Below, in pieces: positions 48,445 through 56,461 of a DNA stretch of 64,000 nucleotides. Location of the stretch: positions 1 to 64,000 of the forward strand of contig NZ_JAYSDK010000006.1 in NCBI RefSeq assembly GCF_041914405.1, read 5' to 3'. Each line of letters starts with the position of its first letter. The first letter of the stretch is position 1. The position numbers and the translations under genes were made by a program. The DNA is from Zoogloea sp041914405. Lineage in GTDB: Bacteria; Pseudomonadota; Gammaproteobacteria; Burkholderiales; Rhodocyclaceae. The notes below the pieces were generated by a model. That model searched no databases, was not told the origin of the DNA, and was given only the letters and a program-made list of their open reading frames with translations.

Positions 48445-49254
48445 ATGACCACCATGTCCGAGAGCCAGCTTGTCCTGTCCGCCCTTTATCGCTATCCGGT
48501 CAAGTCCATGCGTGGCGAACGCCTCGATGCCAGCCCGGTGAGTCCGATTGGCCTGCCTTTCGACCGCCACTGGATGGTCGGCGACCCCAATGGGCGCCTG
48601 ATGACCGGCCGTGAGTATCCCGAACTGGTCCTGATCGATGCGGCGCCGACCGCGGAGGGCGTCCGTCTGTCGGCGCCGGGGCATGAGTCCCTGTTCGTGC
48701 CCAACACGGCCTTCACCCAGCCGCATCCGGCGACGGTGTGGAGCGATACCTTCTCTGCGTGGCACGGTGCGGACGAGGCTGACGACTGGATCTCGGCCTA
48801 CGTCGGGGCACGCCTCAAGTTCCTGTGGATCGGTGCCGAGACGTCCCGGCGTTTAAGGGATGACGCAGCCGTGCCGCTTTCCTTTGCGGACGGCTTCCCG
48901 CTGCTGTTGGCGACGCAGTCGTCGCTGGACGATCTTTCCGAACGGGTCGGGCGTCCGCTGGAGATGGAGCGTTTCCGGCCGAATCTGGTGGTGACGGGCG
49001 GTGATGCCTTTGCGGAGGACGGCTGGAAGCGTCTTCGCATCGGCGGGGTGGAGTTTCGTGTCGCCAAGCCCTGCGAGCGTTGTGTCTTTACCACAGTCGA
49101 TCCCGCGAACGGCCGTAAGGGGCTGGATCAGGAGCCGCTGCGCACCCTGGCTCAATATCGGCGGACGCCGGCCGGGGTGATCTTCGGGCAGAACGTGATC
49201 GTGGAAGGATCTACCGAGTTGCGGGTCGGCATGCCGATCGAAATTCTCGAGTGA
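48445..49254 (+). CDS. MOSC-domain protein (YcbX/mARC-like)
   Basis: The 269-residue protein has an N-terminal MOSC beta-barrel domain (SALYRYPVKSMRGE, 11-24, then GLPFDRHWMV) and a C-terminal MOSC domain. The latter has the conserved cysteine pair in KPCERCVFTTVDP (about residues 212-224), one of which would bind molybdenum cofactor. YcbX/mARC relatives reduce N-hydroxylated compounds such as N-hydroxypurines. No ferredoxin domain is fused at the C-terminus, unlike E. coli YcbX, so an outside electron donor is needed. ATG 48445 or 48454. Confidence 0.85.
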   Translation: MTTMSESQLVLSALYRYPVKSMRGERLDASPVSPIGLPFDRHWMVGDPNGRLMTGREYPELVLIDAAPTAEGVRLSAPGHESLFVPNTAFTQPHPATVWSDTFSAWHGADEADDWISAYVGARLKFLWIGAETSRRLRDDAAVPLSFADGFPLLLATQSSLDDLSERVGRPLEMERFRPNLVVTGGDAFAEDGWKRLRIGGVEFRVAKPCERCVFTTVDPANGRKGLDQEPLRTLAQYRRTPAGVIFGQNVIVEGSTELRVGMPIEILE

Positions 49255-49273
49255 CGGATGTCATGGAGAATTC

Positions 49274-49303
49274 TTGACAAGAGGGTGGGGAAACACCTAT
49301 TCC
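49274..49303 (+). promoter_or_regulatory. Candidate constitutive promoter before the cytochrome operon
   Basis: TTGACA (49274-49279) is perfect, with CTATTC/TATTCC 17-18 bases downstream. It lies about 45 bases upstream of the FNR-type palindrome, and could give a basal transcript separate from the FNR-dependent one. Confidence 0.3.
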
Positions 49304-49346
49304 GGAAGGGGGCCGGTGTCGCATAAATGCCGACAGAGCCGCACCA

Positions 49347-49368
49347 GCCCTTGATCTGCATCAAGGGC
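49347..49368 (+). promoter_or_regulatory. Extended FNR/ANR palindrome before the cytochrome operon
   Basis: GCCCTTGAT-CTGC-ATCAAGGGC: the core TTGAT-N4-ATCAA is perfect, and the arms extend to nine bases each. It lies 82-103 bases before the GTG of the first cytochrome gene, upstream of an AT-rich stretch (TATCGA at 49383-49388), a position suited to activation under low oxygen. The same core is at 5347-5360. Confidence 0.75.
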
Positions 49369-49449
49369 GTTGCGATTATGTGTATCGAAATGTTCTACCT
49401 AAAAAGGGAGACGTCGATAATTCGACGGTCGGAATTTAGAGGAAATCAC

Positions 49450-50418
49450 GTGTTTGCCAATTTTAAAAACAAGCTGTGCGGCGCCCTGGCCTTGCTGGTC
49501 ATGCTGACTGCCACAGCGTTTGCCGACGATTCCCCCCCAACACCGGAAGAGCTGGCGAAGATCAAAACCGCCAACGCAGAGTGCCTCACCTGCCATTCGG
49601 AGGCGGGGCTCAAGAAGCCGCCTAAGGAAGGGCTGGATCTCAAGAAGCTGCGTCATTACCTCGTCGATCTGGGTACCTACACGGAGTCAGATCACGGGCA
49701 GATGGCCTGTAGCAAGTGTCATGGCGATGGCTACGACAAGCATCCCCATGATGCCAAGGCCAAGGAAGGCCTGAGCGAATGCCAGGACTGCCACGCCCGC
49801 AAGGCGATGCGTATCGAGCGCCAGTTCGACAAGTCGGTGCATGCGGAGCATCTCAGCGACAGCTTCACCTGTGCGACCTGCCACGATCCGCATGTGATGA
49901 CGCTGGCCTCAAAGTTGCGCGACCCGCACAAGATCGTCGCCCAGGACAACAAGATCTGCCTGGACTGCCATGACTCCGACCTGGCCTTTGCGAAGATCGC
50001 GCCGGAGAAGAAAAAGCGTCCGCCCATCGATGACATCCACAGTTGGCTGCCCAACACCCGCCTGCACTGGCAGGCCGTGCGCTGTATCGAATGTCACACG
50101 CCGACGGAGGACAAGCTGTCCCTGTCCCACGAGATCCAGAACAAGGACAAGGCCGAGAAGAAGTGCGCCACCTGCCACAGTGCCAATTCCTCGCTGAACG
50201 CGCGCCTCTATCGTCACTTGGCCAAGGAAGAACAGAACAAGTACGGCTTCCTCAATAGTGTGATCCTCAGCAACTCCTACGTGGTGGGGGCGACCCGCAA
50301 CCCTTCGATCGACTGGATCGTAATCGGCCTGTTCGTTGCCACCGTCGTCGGCGTGATCGGCCACGGCCTGGTCCGCATCATCACCACCCGCATGCGCCGG
50401 AGTAAGAACCATGACTAA
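49450..50418 (+). CDS. Heptaheme cytochrome c with C-terminal membrane anchor
   Basis: GTG 49450, with AGAGGA before it, gives 322 residues. The signal peptide ends in ATAFA (about residue 25). Seven CXXCH sites start at C45, C87, C111, C141, C170, C212 and C239. A single C-terminal membrane helix (about 287-311) follows, with a basic cytoplasmic end. The frame is open back to 49327, but that part contains the FNR palindrome. The plan (soluble multiheme domain first, anchor last) is opposite to CymA/NapC, which anchor N-terminally. With the cytochrome b encoded next it likely takes electrons from quinol and passes them to periplasmic cytochromes. Confidence 0.88.
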   Translation: MFANFKNKLCGALALLVMLTATAFADDSPPTPEELAKIKTANAECLTCHSEAGLKKPPKEGLDLKKLRHYLVDLGTYTESDHGQMACSKCHGDGYDKHPHDAKAKEGLSECQDCHARKAMRIERQFDKSVHAEHLSDSFTCATCHDPHVMTLASKLRDPHKIVAQDNKICLDCHDSDLAFAKIAPEKKKRPPIDDIHSWLPNTRLHWQAVRCIECHTPTEDKLSLSHEIQNKDKAEKKCATCHSANSSLNARLYRHLAKEEQNKYGFLNSVILSNSYVVGATRNPSIDWIVIGLFVATVVGVIGHGLVRIITTRMRRSKNHD

Positions 50419-51025
50419 TCGCGTTTTCATGCTGCCCCTGTGGATCCGCTTGTGGCATTGGAGCAATGCGCTGGCGATCATCGTGCTGGCGGTGACTGGC
50501 GTCAGCCTCCACTTCTCCAACCCCGAGTTGCCGCTGGTGGAGTTTTCGCTGGCGGCCCGCATCCATAACGTTGCGGGCGTATGCCTGGCTGGCTTGTATG
50601 CGGTGTTCGTCATCGGCAACATCGTCACCGGCAACTGGTGGCAATACGTGCCGAAGCCGCCCGGCATCATCGGCCGCTGTCTGACCCAGATGCAGTACTA
50701 CGGTTCGGGCATCTTCAAGGGCGAGAAGGAACCCTTTCCGCCGACCCCAGAAGTCAATTTCAACGCGCTGCAGGCGGTCACCTACTGGTCGATCATGTAC
50801 CTGGTGCTGCCGCTGGTCATCGCCACCGGCCTGATCTTCCTGTACCCGCAGTTCGCGCCCGATCGCCTGTTCGACCTTGATGGCCTGCTGCCGATTGCGC
50901 TGGTCCATTACCTGGGCGCCGCGGTGATCGTGCTGTTCGCCGTCAGCCACATCTACCTGGGTACCATGGGTCCCAAGGTCTCCAGCCTGTTCAAGATGAT
51001 GATCACCGGCTGGTACGAGCATTGA
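50411..51025 (+). CDS. Four-helix cytochrome b
   Basis: The 204-residue membrane protein has four hydrophobic helices, with histidines placed as in di-heme cytochromes b of formate dehydrogenase/hydrogenase/thiosulfate reductase type. These are RLWHWSNALAIIVL in helix 1, RIHNVAG before helix 2, and HYLGAAVIVLFAVSHIYLG in helix 4. It should oxidise (or reduce) membrane quinol and exchange electrons with the multiheme protein, whose gene it overlaps by 8 bases. This overlap suggests a stable two-subunit complex. Confidence 0.88.
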   Translation: MTNRVFMLPLWIRLWHWSNALAIIVLAVTGVSLHFSNPELPLVEFSLAARIHNVAGVCLAGLYAVFVIGNIVTGNWWQYVPKPPGIIGRCLTQMQYYGSGIFKGEKEPFPPTPEVNFNALQAVTYWSIMYLVLPLVIATGLIFLYPQFAPDRLFDLDGLLPIALVHYLGAAVIVLFAVSHIYLGTMGPKVSSLFKMMITGWYEH

Positions 51026-51072
51026 TTTCCCGTTCCAACTCAAGCAATAAATATCCTCGAGGAGAGTCGCAC

Positions 51073-51423
51073 ATGAAATCCAAACTGACCGCCGTGCTGG
51101 TGTCCAGCCTTTGCGCATCATGCCTGATGCTGTCCGCTGAAGCCTTCGCCTTCGACGCCGACGCCGCCCAGGCCCTGGCCAAGAAAGAAGGCTGTACCAA
51201 GTGCCACGCGGTGGACAAAAAGAAGGAAGCCAAGTCCCTGACCGAGATTTCCAAGTCGCTGAAGGGCAAGTCCGATGCTGAGGCCAAGCTGCTGCATCAC
51301 CTGACGTCCGGTGACAAGGTCAAGTTCGAGGATGGCAAGGAGGAGGAACACAAGATTCTCAAGACCAAGGACAAGGCCGAGATCAAGAATCTGACTGACT
51401 GGATTCTGTCCCTCGCGAAGTAA
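51073..51423 (+). CDS. Small monoheme cytochrome c lacking methionine in the mature part
   Basis: The 116-residue protein from ATG 51073 (GAGGAGAG before it) has a signal peptide ending near AEAFA. One CTKCH site sits about 15 residues into the mature chain. The mature part holds no methionine, so the usual Met axial ligand is absent; His in EEEHKILK or LLHHLTSG could take its place, giving a bis-His, low-potential heme. The chain is very rich in Lys and Glu. As a soluble periplasmic shuttle it could bridge the heptaheme/cytochrome b module and the decaheme protein. Confidence 0.85.
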   Translation: MKSKLTAVLVSSLCASCLMLSAEAFAFDADAAQALAKKEGCTKCHAVDKKKEAKSLTEISKSLKGKSDAEAKLLHHLTSGDKVKFEDGKEEEHKILKTKDKAEIKNLTDWILSLAK

Positions 51424-51492
51424 ACCGTTCGGGTGGGATGCCCGACTTGCAGGGCATCCCGGACTACGAAGGCAGTACCAGGGAGAAACAAC

Positions 51493-52476
51493 ATGAAATT
51501 TCTGCGAAAGCTGATCGCCTCATGCGTGGTGCTTGGGGCACTGGCGGGCAGCACCGCCGTGCTGGCGGCCGATGCTCCGACGAGCGGTGGCAAGCCGCCT
51601 GCCAAGGATCTTGTGCTGAAGGGCGACGCCAAGTGCACGTCCTGTCACGACGAGAGTGACGAGCCCAAGCTGCTGCACATCGGCAAGACCAAGCACGGCA
51701 GCCTGGCTGACGGGCGTACGCCGAGCTGTACGAGCTGCCACGGCGACAGCGACAAGCACGTCAACAACCCCGAAAAGCTTAAAGAACGCCCGGTTACCGA
51801 CCGCAGCTTCGGCAAGTCCTCGAAGCTCAGTGCTGACGAAAAGAGCGCGGCCTGTACGACCTGCCACCAGGGCGGCAAGCACATCAACTGGAACACCAGC
51901 GCCCACGCCAACCGGGACGTCTCGTGTACCTCGTGCCACCAGGTCCATGCCGGCAAGGACAAGGTCCGTGACAAGCGTACCCAGGCGGAAGTCTGCTACA
52001 CCTGCCACAAGCAACAGCGGGCCGAGGCCAACAAGCCGTCGCATCACCCGATCCCGGAAGGCAAGATGACCTGCTCGGACTGCCACAACGCACACGGTTC
52101 CGCTGGTCCGAAGATGTTGGTGAAGGACACCACCAACGCCACCTGCTACACCTGCCACGCCGAGAAGCGCGGCCCCTTCGTGCATAACCATCAGCCGGTC
52201 GTCGAGGATTGTGGTAACTGCCACAACCCCCACGGCACCACGGCGGAAGGCATGCTCAAGGCGCGTCAGCCCTTCCTGTGCCAGCAATGCCACGGCGAGT
52301 CCTCGCACCCGGGCAACATCCCTGGCGTGCGCAGCAACATGCCCAATGCGGTGAGCACCAACATCGGCCCGGGCATGGCCCAGGCACGCGGCTGCATGAA
52401 CTGCCACACCAATATTCACGGCAGCAACAGCCCCAGCAATGCGACGTCCAGCGGCCCGTTCCGCTTCTTCCGCTGA
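51493..52476 (+). CDS. mtrA: Decaheme cytochrome c of the DmsE/MtrA family
   Basis: The 327-residue periplasmic protein from ATG 51493 has a signal peptide ending in AVLA. Ten CXXCH motifs follow in order (CTSCH, CTSCH, CTTCH, CTSCH, CYTCH, CSDCH, CYTCH, CGNCH, CQQCH, CMNCH). MtrA/PioA/DmsE proteins of this size insert into an outer-membrane barrel as a heme wire. The barrel gene follows directly. Length is close to Shewanella MtrA (about 333) and far shorter than PioA. The symbol is by family; MtoA is an equally fair name, and the direction of electron flow is not decided by sequence. Confidence 0.93.
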   Translation: MKFLRKLIASCVVLGALAGSTAVLAADAPTSGGKPPAKDLVLKGDAKCTSCHDESDEPKLLHIGKTKHGSLADGRTPSCTSCHGDSDKHVNNPEKLKERPVTDRSFGKSSKLSADEKSAACTTCHQGGKHINWNTSAHANRDVSCTSCHQVHAGKDKVRDKRTQAEVCYTCHKQQRAEANKPSHHPIPEGKMTCSDCHNAHGSAGPKMLVKDTTNATCYTCHAEKRGPFVHNHQPVVEDCGNCHNPHGTTAEGMLKARQPFLCQQCHGESSHPGNIPGVRSNMPNAVSTNIGPGMAQARGCMNCHTNIHGSNSPSNATSSGPFRFFR

Positions 52477-52491
52477 GCGAGGAGGATGATC

Positions 52492-54621
52492 ATGAGCAAG
52501 CATCTGAATTTCCGGCAGACTGCCATCGTGATGGCCTTGTCGGCGGTGTTCCCGGTCGCCAGCGTGTGGGCGGATGAGGTCGAGGAGCTGACCAGCCCCA
52601 ACAAGACCGAGGCGGCGCTCAATCTGCCGTACTACAGCGCGGTGAATCCGCTTTACCGCCAGTACAGCGGCGTGAACAACGAGGGCTTCAACGGCAACGT
52701 GGACATCGACGTGGTACGCCGCGACGAGGAAGCCAAGTGGTTCAAGCTGAATGCCCGCAATCTGGGCCTGCGCACCCAGGAACTCAGCATTCGCTACGAG
52801 AAGCAGGGCGACTGGGCCTTGGGCCTCAGCTATGACCAGATCCCGCGTTACAGCCCGTATGACGTGACCACCGCTGTTCAGGGCGTGGGGCGCAACACCA
52901 TCGTCCAGCCCAACATCGCCAGCACGGCGGTATCCGCCAACAACCCGAACGCCTACGACGTCACCCTCAAGACCGAGAGGGCGATCACGACGCTGACGGC
53001 CAGCAAATTCGTCGCTGAAGGCCTCAAGCTGGGCTTCTCGTTCAAGAACGAGGACAAGACCGGCACGCGCATGGACGGCGTGCGGGGTGTGGCGGGGACG
53101 GGCGCGGCCAATCTGTACAGCGGCTTCCTGTTCTCACCGGAGCCCATCGACCAGAACCACAAGCAGTTCGAGGCAACGGTCGATTACGTCAACAGCAAGT
53201 TCCAGCTCACCGGCGGTTACTACGGCAGCTTCCTCAGCACCAAGTACAACTCGCTGACCGTGCTGCCGGGCACCAACACGGCGCTGGTCGTTCCCGGCCT
53301 GTCGCCGATCGCGCTGGCGCCGGACAATTCGGTGCAGCAGTTCTACGTGAATGGCGCCTACAACTTCACGAAGGATACGCGGGCGAGCCTGAAGGTGTCC
53401 TATTCCGAGGGCCGCCAGGACGATACCTTCCTGACAGGGCAGGCGACCCTGCCGGGCATCGGCGCAAACCTGATGGGTGTGGTGCGGACCACCGAAGTCT
53501 TCTCGTCGATCACCTCGCGGATCAACAAGGACCTCAAGCTGCTGGCGTCCTGGCGTTATGAGGATCGGCAGGACAAGACGCCGATCCGACTGTTCGCGAC
53601 CTCGACAAGCGCCGGTGTGACGACCAATTACTACAACAACCCCGAGTCCCATGTGGCCAACTGGGGCAAGCTCGAGGCGGATTACCGGATCGGTGGCGGC
53701 TACAGCGTGACTGCCGGTTTCGACTATTACGACAAGAGCAGCCTCGAATGGGAGCGCCATCGGGTCTCCGAAACGACCTCCCGCGTCGCTTTGCGCAAGA
53801 CCATGAGCGAGACGGTGAACGGGACCCTGTCGTTGGCCCACTCCGAGCGCACGGGTTCGGACTGGTTCGGCGCCACCGCGCTGCCGATCTATCCGGTGTA
53901 TCTGGCCGACCGCAATCGTGACAAGGTGCGCGGTATGCTCGACTGGAGTGCGACTGAGAGCCTGAACCTGCAGGTCGCGTATGAAGCCTACTTCGACGAC
54001 TACCGCAAGAGCACCTACGGTCTCGACAAGGGCAAGGGGCAGGTCCTGTCCCTGGACGGCAGCTATGTGCTCAGCGACATCTGGAAGCTGAACGCCTGGT
54101 ACTCGAAGCAGATGGGTGAGTCGTCCCAGAACATGCAGGGCGCGGCATGTACGACCGGCAACAACAGCAACTGCACGGTCAATACCTTCCGCACCGGCAC
54201 GCTCATTCAGTGGGATGCGACGCTCAAGCAGAACTCTGATCAGTTCGGGGTCGGCGTGAACGGCAAGGTCAAGATGGTGGATGTGGGTGCCCAGTTCCTG
54301 TATTCCCAGGACACCAACAAGCAGCTGATTGGCGACTTGCCGGCTACCACCTGCACCAATGCGACCTGCACCACGACGGGAGCCCTGGCATCCGGGATGG
54401 GTGTGCTGCCGGACACCAAGTACACGCAGAACACCCTCAAGCTGAACGCGACCTATCCGGTCAGCAAGGCCACCCGTGTGCGCCTGGACTACATCTACGA
54501 CCTGCGCAAGATGGACGACTACACCTGGTCGCAGTGGGTGTATGCGGACGGTACCAAGGTATTCGTGAAGCCGGACCAGGTCACGCAGATCATCGGCCTG
54601 TCGCTGCTACACGCGTTCTGA
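52492..54621 (+). CDS. mtrB: MtrB/PioB-type outer-membrane barrel
   Basis: The 709-residue protein has a signal peptide ending in ASVWA and a mature N-terminus DEVEELTSPNKTEAAL. A long series of alternating beta strands follows, ending in the C-terminal aromatic LLHAF, typical of barrel insertion. It sheathes the decaheme protein across the outer membrane. Unlike Shewanella MtrB it has no N-terminal CXXC. Cysteines occur instead as two close pairs, in ACTTGNNSNC and TTCTNATC, probably loop disulfides. ATG 52492 has AGGAGG at good distance; ATG 52486 is too close. Confidence 0.92.
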   Translation: MSKHLNFRQTAIVMALSAVFPVASVWADEVEELTSPNKTEAALNLPYYSAVNPLYRQYSGVNNEGFNGNVDIDVVRRDEEAKWFKLNARNLGLRTQELSIRYEKQGDWALGLSYDQIPRYSPYDVTTAVQGVGRNTIVQPNIASTAVSANNPNAYDVTLKTERAITTLTASKFVAEGLKLGFSFKNEDKTGTRMDGVRGVAGTGAANLYSGFLFSPEPIDQNHKQFEATVDYVNSKFQLTGGYYGSFLSTKYNSLTVLPGTNTALVVPGLSPIALAPDNSVQQFYVNGAYNFTKDTRASLKVSYSEGRQDDTFLTGQATLPGIGANLMGVVRTTEVFSSITSRINKDLKLLASWRYEDRQDKTPIRLFATSTSAGVTTNYYNNPESHVANWGKLEADYRIGGGYSVTAGFDYYDKSSLEWERHRVSETTSRVALRKTMSETVNGTLSLAHSERTGSDWFGATALPIYPVYLADRNRDKVRGMLDWSATESLNLQVAYEAYFDDYRKSTYGLDKGKGQVLSLDGSYVLSDIWKLNAWYSKQMGESSQNMQGAACTTGNNSNCTVNTFRTGTLIQWDATLKQNSDQFGVGVNGKVKMVDVGAQFLYSQDTNKQLIGDLPATTCTNATCTTTGALASGMGVLPDTKYTQNTLKLNATYPVSKATRVRLDYIYDLRKMDDYTWSQWVYADGTKVFVKPDQVTQIIGLSLLHAF

Positions 54622-54640
54622 TCGTTTCCTGAAGTAGCAA

Positions 54641-54681
54641 GCAAAGAGCCCCTGGCGCAATGCCAGGGGCTCTTTGCTTTT
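54641..54681 (+). terminator. Terminator of the cytochrome operon
   Basis: GCAAAGAGCCCCTGGC (54641-54656) pairs perfectly with GCCAGGGGCTCTTTGC (54662-54677), then TTTT. The near-symmetric A/T flanks would also serve the convergent ettA transcript. Confidence 0.9.
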
Positions 54682-54684
54682 CCT

Positions 54685-54710
54685 GTAGGGGCGAATGAAT
54701 TTGTCCCCAC
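54685..54710. repeat. REP-like hairpin, copy 2
   Basis: GTAGGGGCGAATGAATTTGT followed by CCCCAC matches the copy at 25111-25136 at 24 of 26 positions. It lies immediately after the cytochrome operon terminator. Confidence 0.65.
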
Positions 54711-54726
54711 GGTTCTTCGTCCCGCC

Positions 54727-56391
54727 TCAGCGGCTGATCGGCTTGTAGCGGATCCGCTTGGGCTTGGCGCCTTCCTCACCCAGGCGCTTGCGCTTGTCTT
54801 CCTCATACTCCTGGTAGTTGCCGGCGAAGAAGGTCCATTGGGAATCGCCTTCGGCAGCCAGGATGTGGGTACAGATCCGGTCGAGGAACCAGCGGTCGTG
54901 GGAGATGATCAGCGCGCAGCCGGCGAATTCCAGCAGCGCGTCTTCCAGGGCCCGCAGGGTTTCCACGTCAAGGTCGTTGGACGGTTCGTCGAGGAGCAGC
55001 ACGTTGCCGCCGCTCATCAGCGTCTTGGCCAGGTGCAGACGGCCGCGTTCGCCGCCGGACAGGTTGCCGACGAGCTTCTGCTGGTCGCCGCCCTTGAAGT
55101 TGAAGCGGCCGATGTAGGCCCGGCTGGGCATCTCGAACTTGCCGATGGTCAGGATGTCGGCGCCGCCGGCGAGCTCGTCGAAGACCGTCTTGCTGCCGTC
55201 CAGGCAGTCGCGGGACTGGTCCACGTAGGCGATCTTGACCGTGGGGCCGACCACCACGTCGCCGGAGTCCGGCGTGTCCTGGCCGGTGATCATCTTGAAC
55301 AGGGTGGACTTACCGGCACCGTTGGGGCCGATGATGCCGACGATGGCACCCGCGGGGATGCTGAAGTTCACCTTGTCCATCAGCAGCTTGTCGCCGAAGC
55401 CCTTCGACACGTCGGTGAATTCGATGACCTTGTCGCCGAGGCGCTCGCCGACCGGGATGAAGATTTCCTGGGTCTCGTTGCGCTTCTGGTATTCGACCGA
55501 GGACATTTCCTCGTAGCGGGCGATACGCGCCTTGCTCTTGGCCTGACGCGCCTTGGGATTGGAGCGCACCCATTCCAGTTCCTGCTTCATGGCCTTGATG
55601 CGGGCCCCTTCCTGCTTGGCTTCCTGTTCCAGGCGGGCTTCCTTCTGCTCCAGCCAGCTGGAGTAGTTGCCCTTCCAGGGGATGCCGTGGCCACGGTCGA
55701 GTTCGAGGATCCACTCGGCGGCGTTGTCGAGGAAGTAGCGGTCGTGGGTGACGGCCACCACGGTGCCCGGGAAGCGGACCAGGAACTGCTCCAGCCACTC
55801 GACGGATTCCGCGTCCAGGTGGTTGGTCGGTTCGTCGAGCAGCAGCATGTCGGGGCGCGACAGCAGCAGCTTGCACAGGGCGACGCGGCGCTTTTCACCG
55901 CCGGACAGGGGGCCGACCTTGGCATCCCAGGGCGGCAGGCGCAGGGCGTCGGCGGCGATCTCGAGCTGGGTTTCCACATCGGCGCCGCTGGTGGCGATGA
56001 TGTTCTCGTACTTGGCCTGCAGTTCGGCCAGCTTGTCGAAGTCGGCGTCCGGCTCGGCGTAGGCGGCGTATACCTCCTCGAGCTTCTGCTTGGCTTCCAT
56101 GACCTCGCCGAGACCCGACTCCACTTCCTCGCGGACAGTCTTGTTCGGGTTGAGCTGCGGCTCCTGGGGCAGGTAGCCGATGGACATGTTGGGCTGCCAC
56201 TGGACCTCGCCGTCGTATTCCTTCTCGACGCCGGCCATGATCTTCAGCACAGTGGACTTGCCGGCGCCGTTGAGGCCGAGCAGGCCGATCTTGGCGCCGG
56301 GGAAGAAGGACAGGGAGATGTCCTTGATGATCTGACGCTTGGGCGGGACGACCTTGCTGACGCGCAGCATGGACATGACGTATTGGGCCAT
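54727..56391 (-). CDS. ettA: Energy-dependent translational throttle protein EttA (ABC-F)
   Basis: The 554-residue cytosolic ABC-F protein has two ATPase domains. The first has GLNGAGKST, LSGGEKRR and MLLLDEPTNHLDA; the second has GPNGAGKST, LSGGERGR and VLLLDEPSNDLD. They are joined by the P-site tRNA-interacting linker with WVRSNPKARQAKSKARI. The arm insertion in domain 1 (about 85-130, TVREEVESGLGEV) is EttA-like. It binds the ribosome E site and gates the first elongation steps by the ATP/ADP ratio. Length equals the E. coli protein (555). Confidence 0.95.
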   Translation of the reverse strand: MAQYVMSMLRVSKVVPPKRQIIKDISLSFFPGAKIGLLGLNGAGKSTVLKIMAGVEKEYDGEVQWQPNMSIGYLPQEPQLNPNKTVREEVESGLGEVMEAKQKLEEVYAAYAEPDADFDKLAELQAKYENIIATSGADVETQLEIAADALRLPPWDAKVGPLSGGEKRRVALCKLLLSRPDMLLLDEPTNHLDAESVEWLEQFLVRFPGTVVAVTHDRYFLDNAAEWILELDRGHGIPWKGNYSSWLEQKEARLEQEAKQEGARIKAMKQELEWVRSNPKARQAKSKARIARYEEMSSVEYQKRNETQEIFIPVGERLGDKVIEFTDVSKGFGDKLLMDKVNFSIPAGAIVGIIGPNGAGKSTLFKMITGQDTPDSGDVVVGPTVKIAYVDQSRDCLDGSKTVFDELAGGADILTIGKFEMPSRAYIGRFNFKGGDQQKLVGNLSGGERGRLHLAKTLMSGGNVLLLDEPSNDLDVETLRALEDALLEFAGCALIISHDRWFLDRICTHILAAEGDSQWTFFAGNYQEYEEDKRKRLGEEGAKPKRIRYKPISR

Positions 56392-56461
56392 CGGGGTACT
56401 TTCCGGAGATGCAAAAAATCAAAGGCGAGACTTTACCCGATGCAGGCGCGGGGCGCTGCCC

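Noticed and set aside
49327..49449. 41-residue N-terminal extension of the heptaheme cytochrome
   Set aside because: The extension contains the FNR palindrome and lacks signal-peptide character. A proper signal peptide starts at GTG 49450 after AGAGGA.
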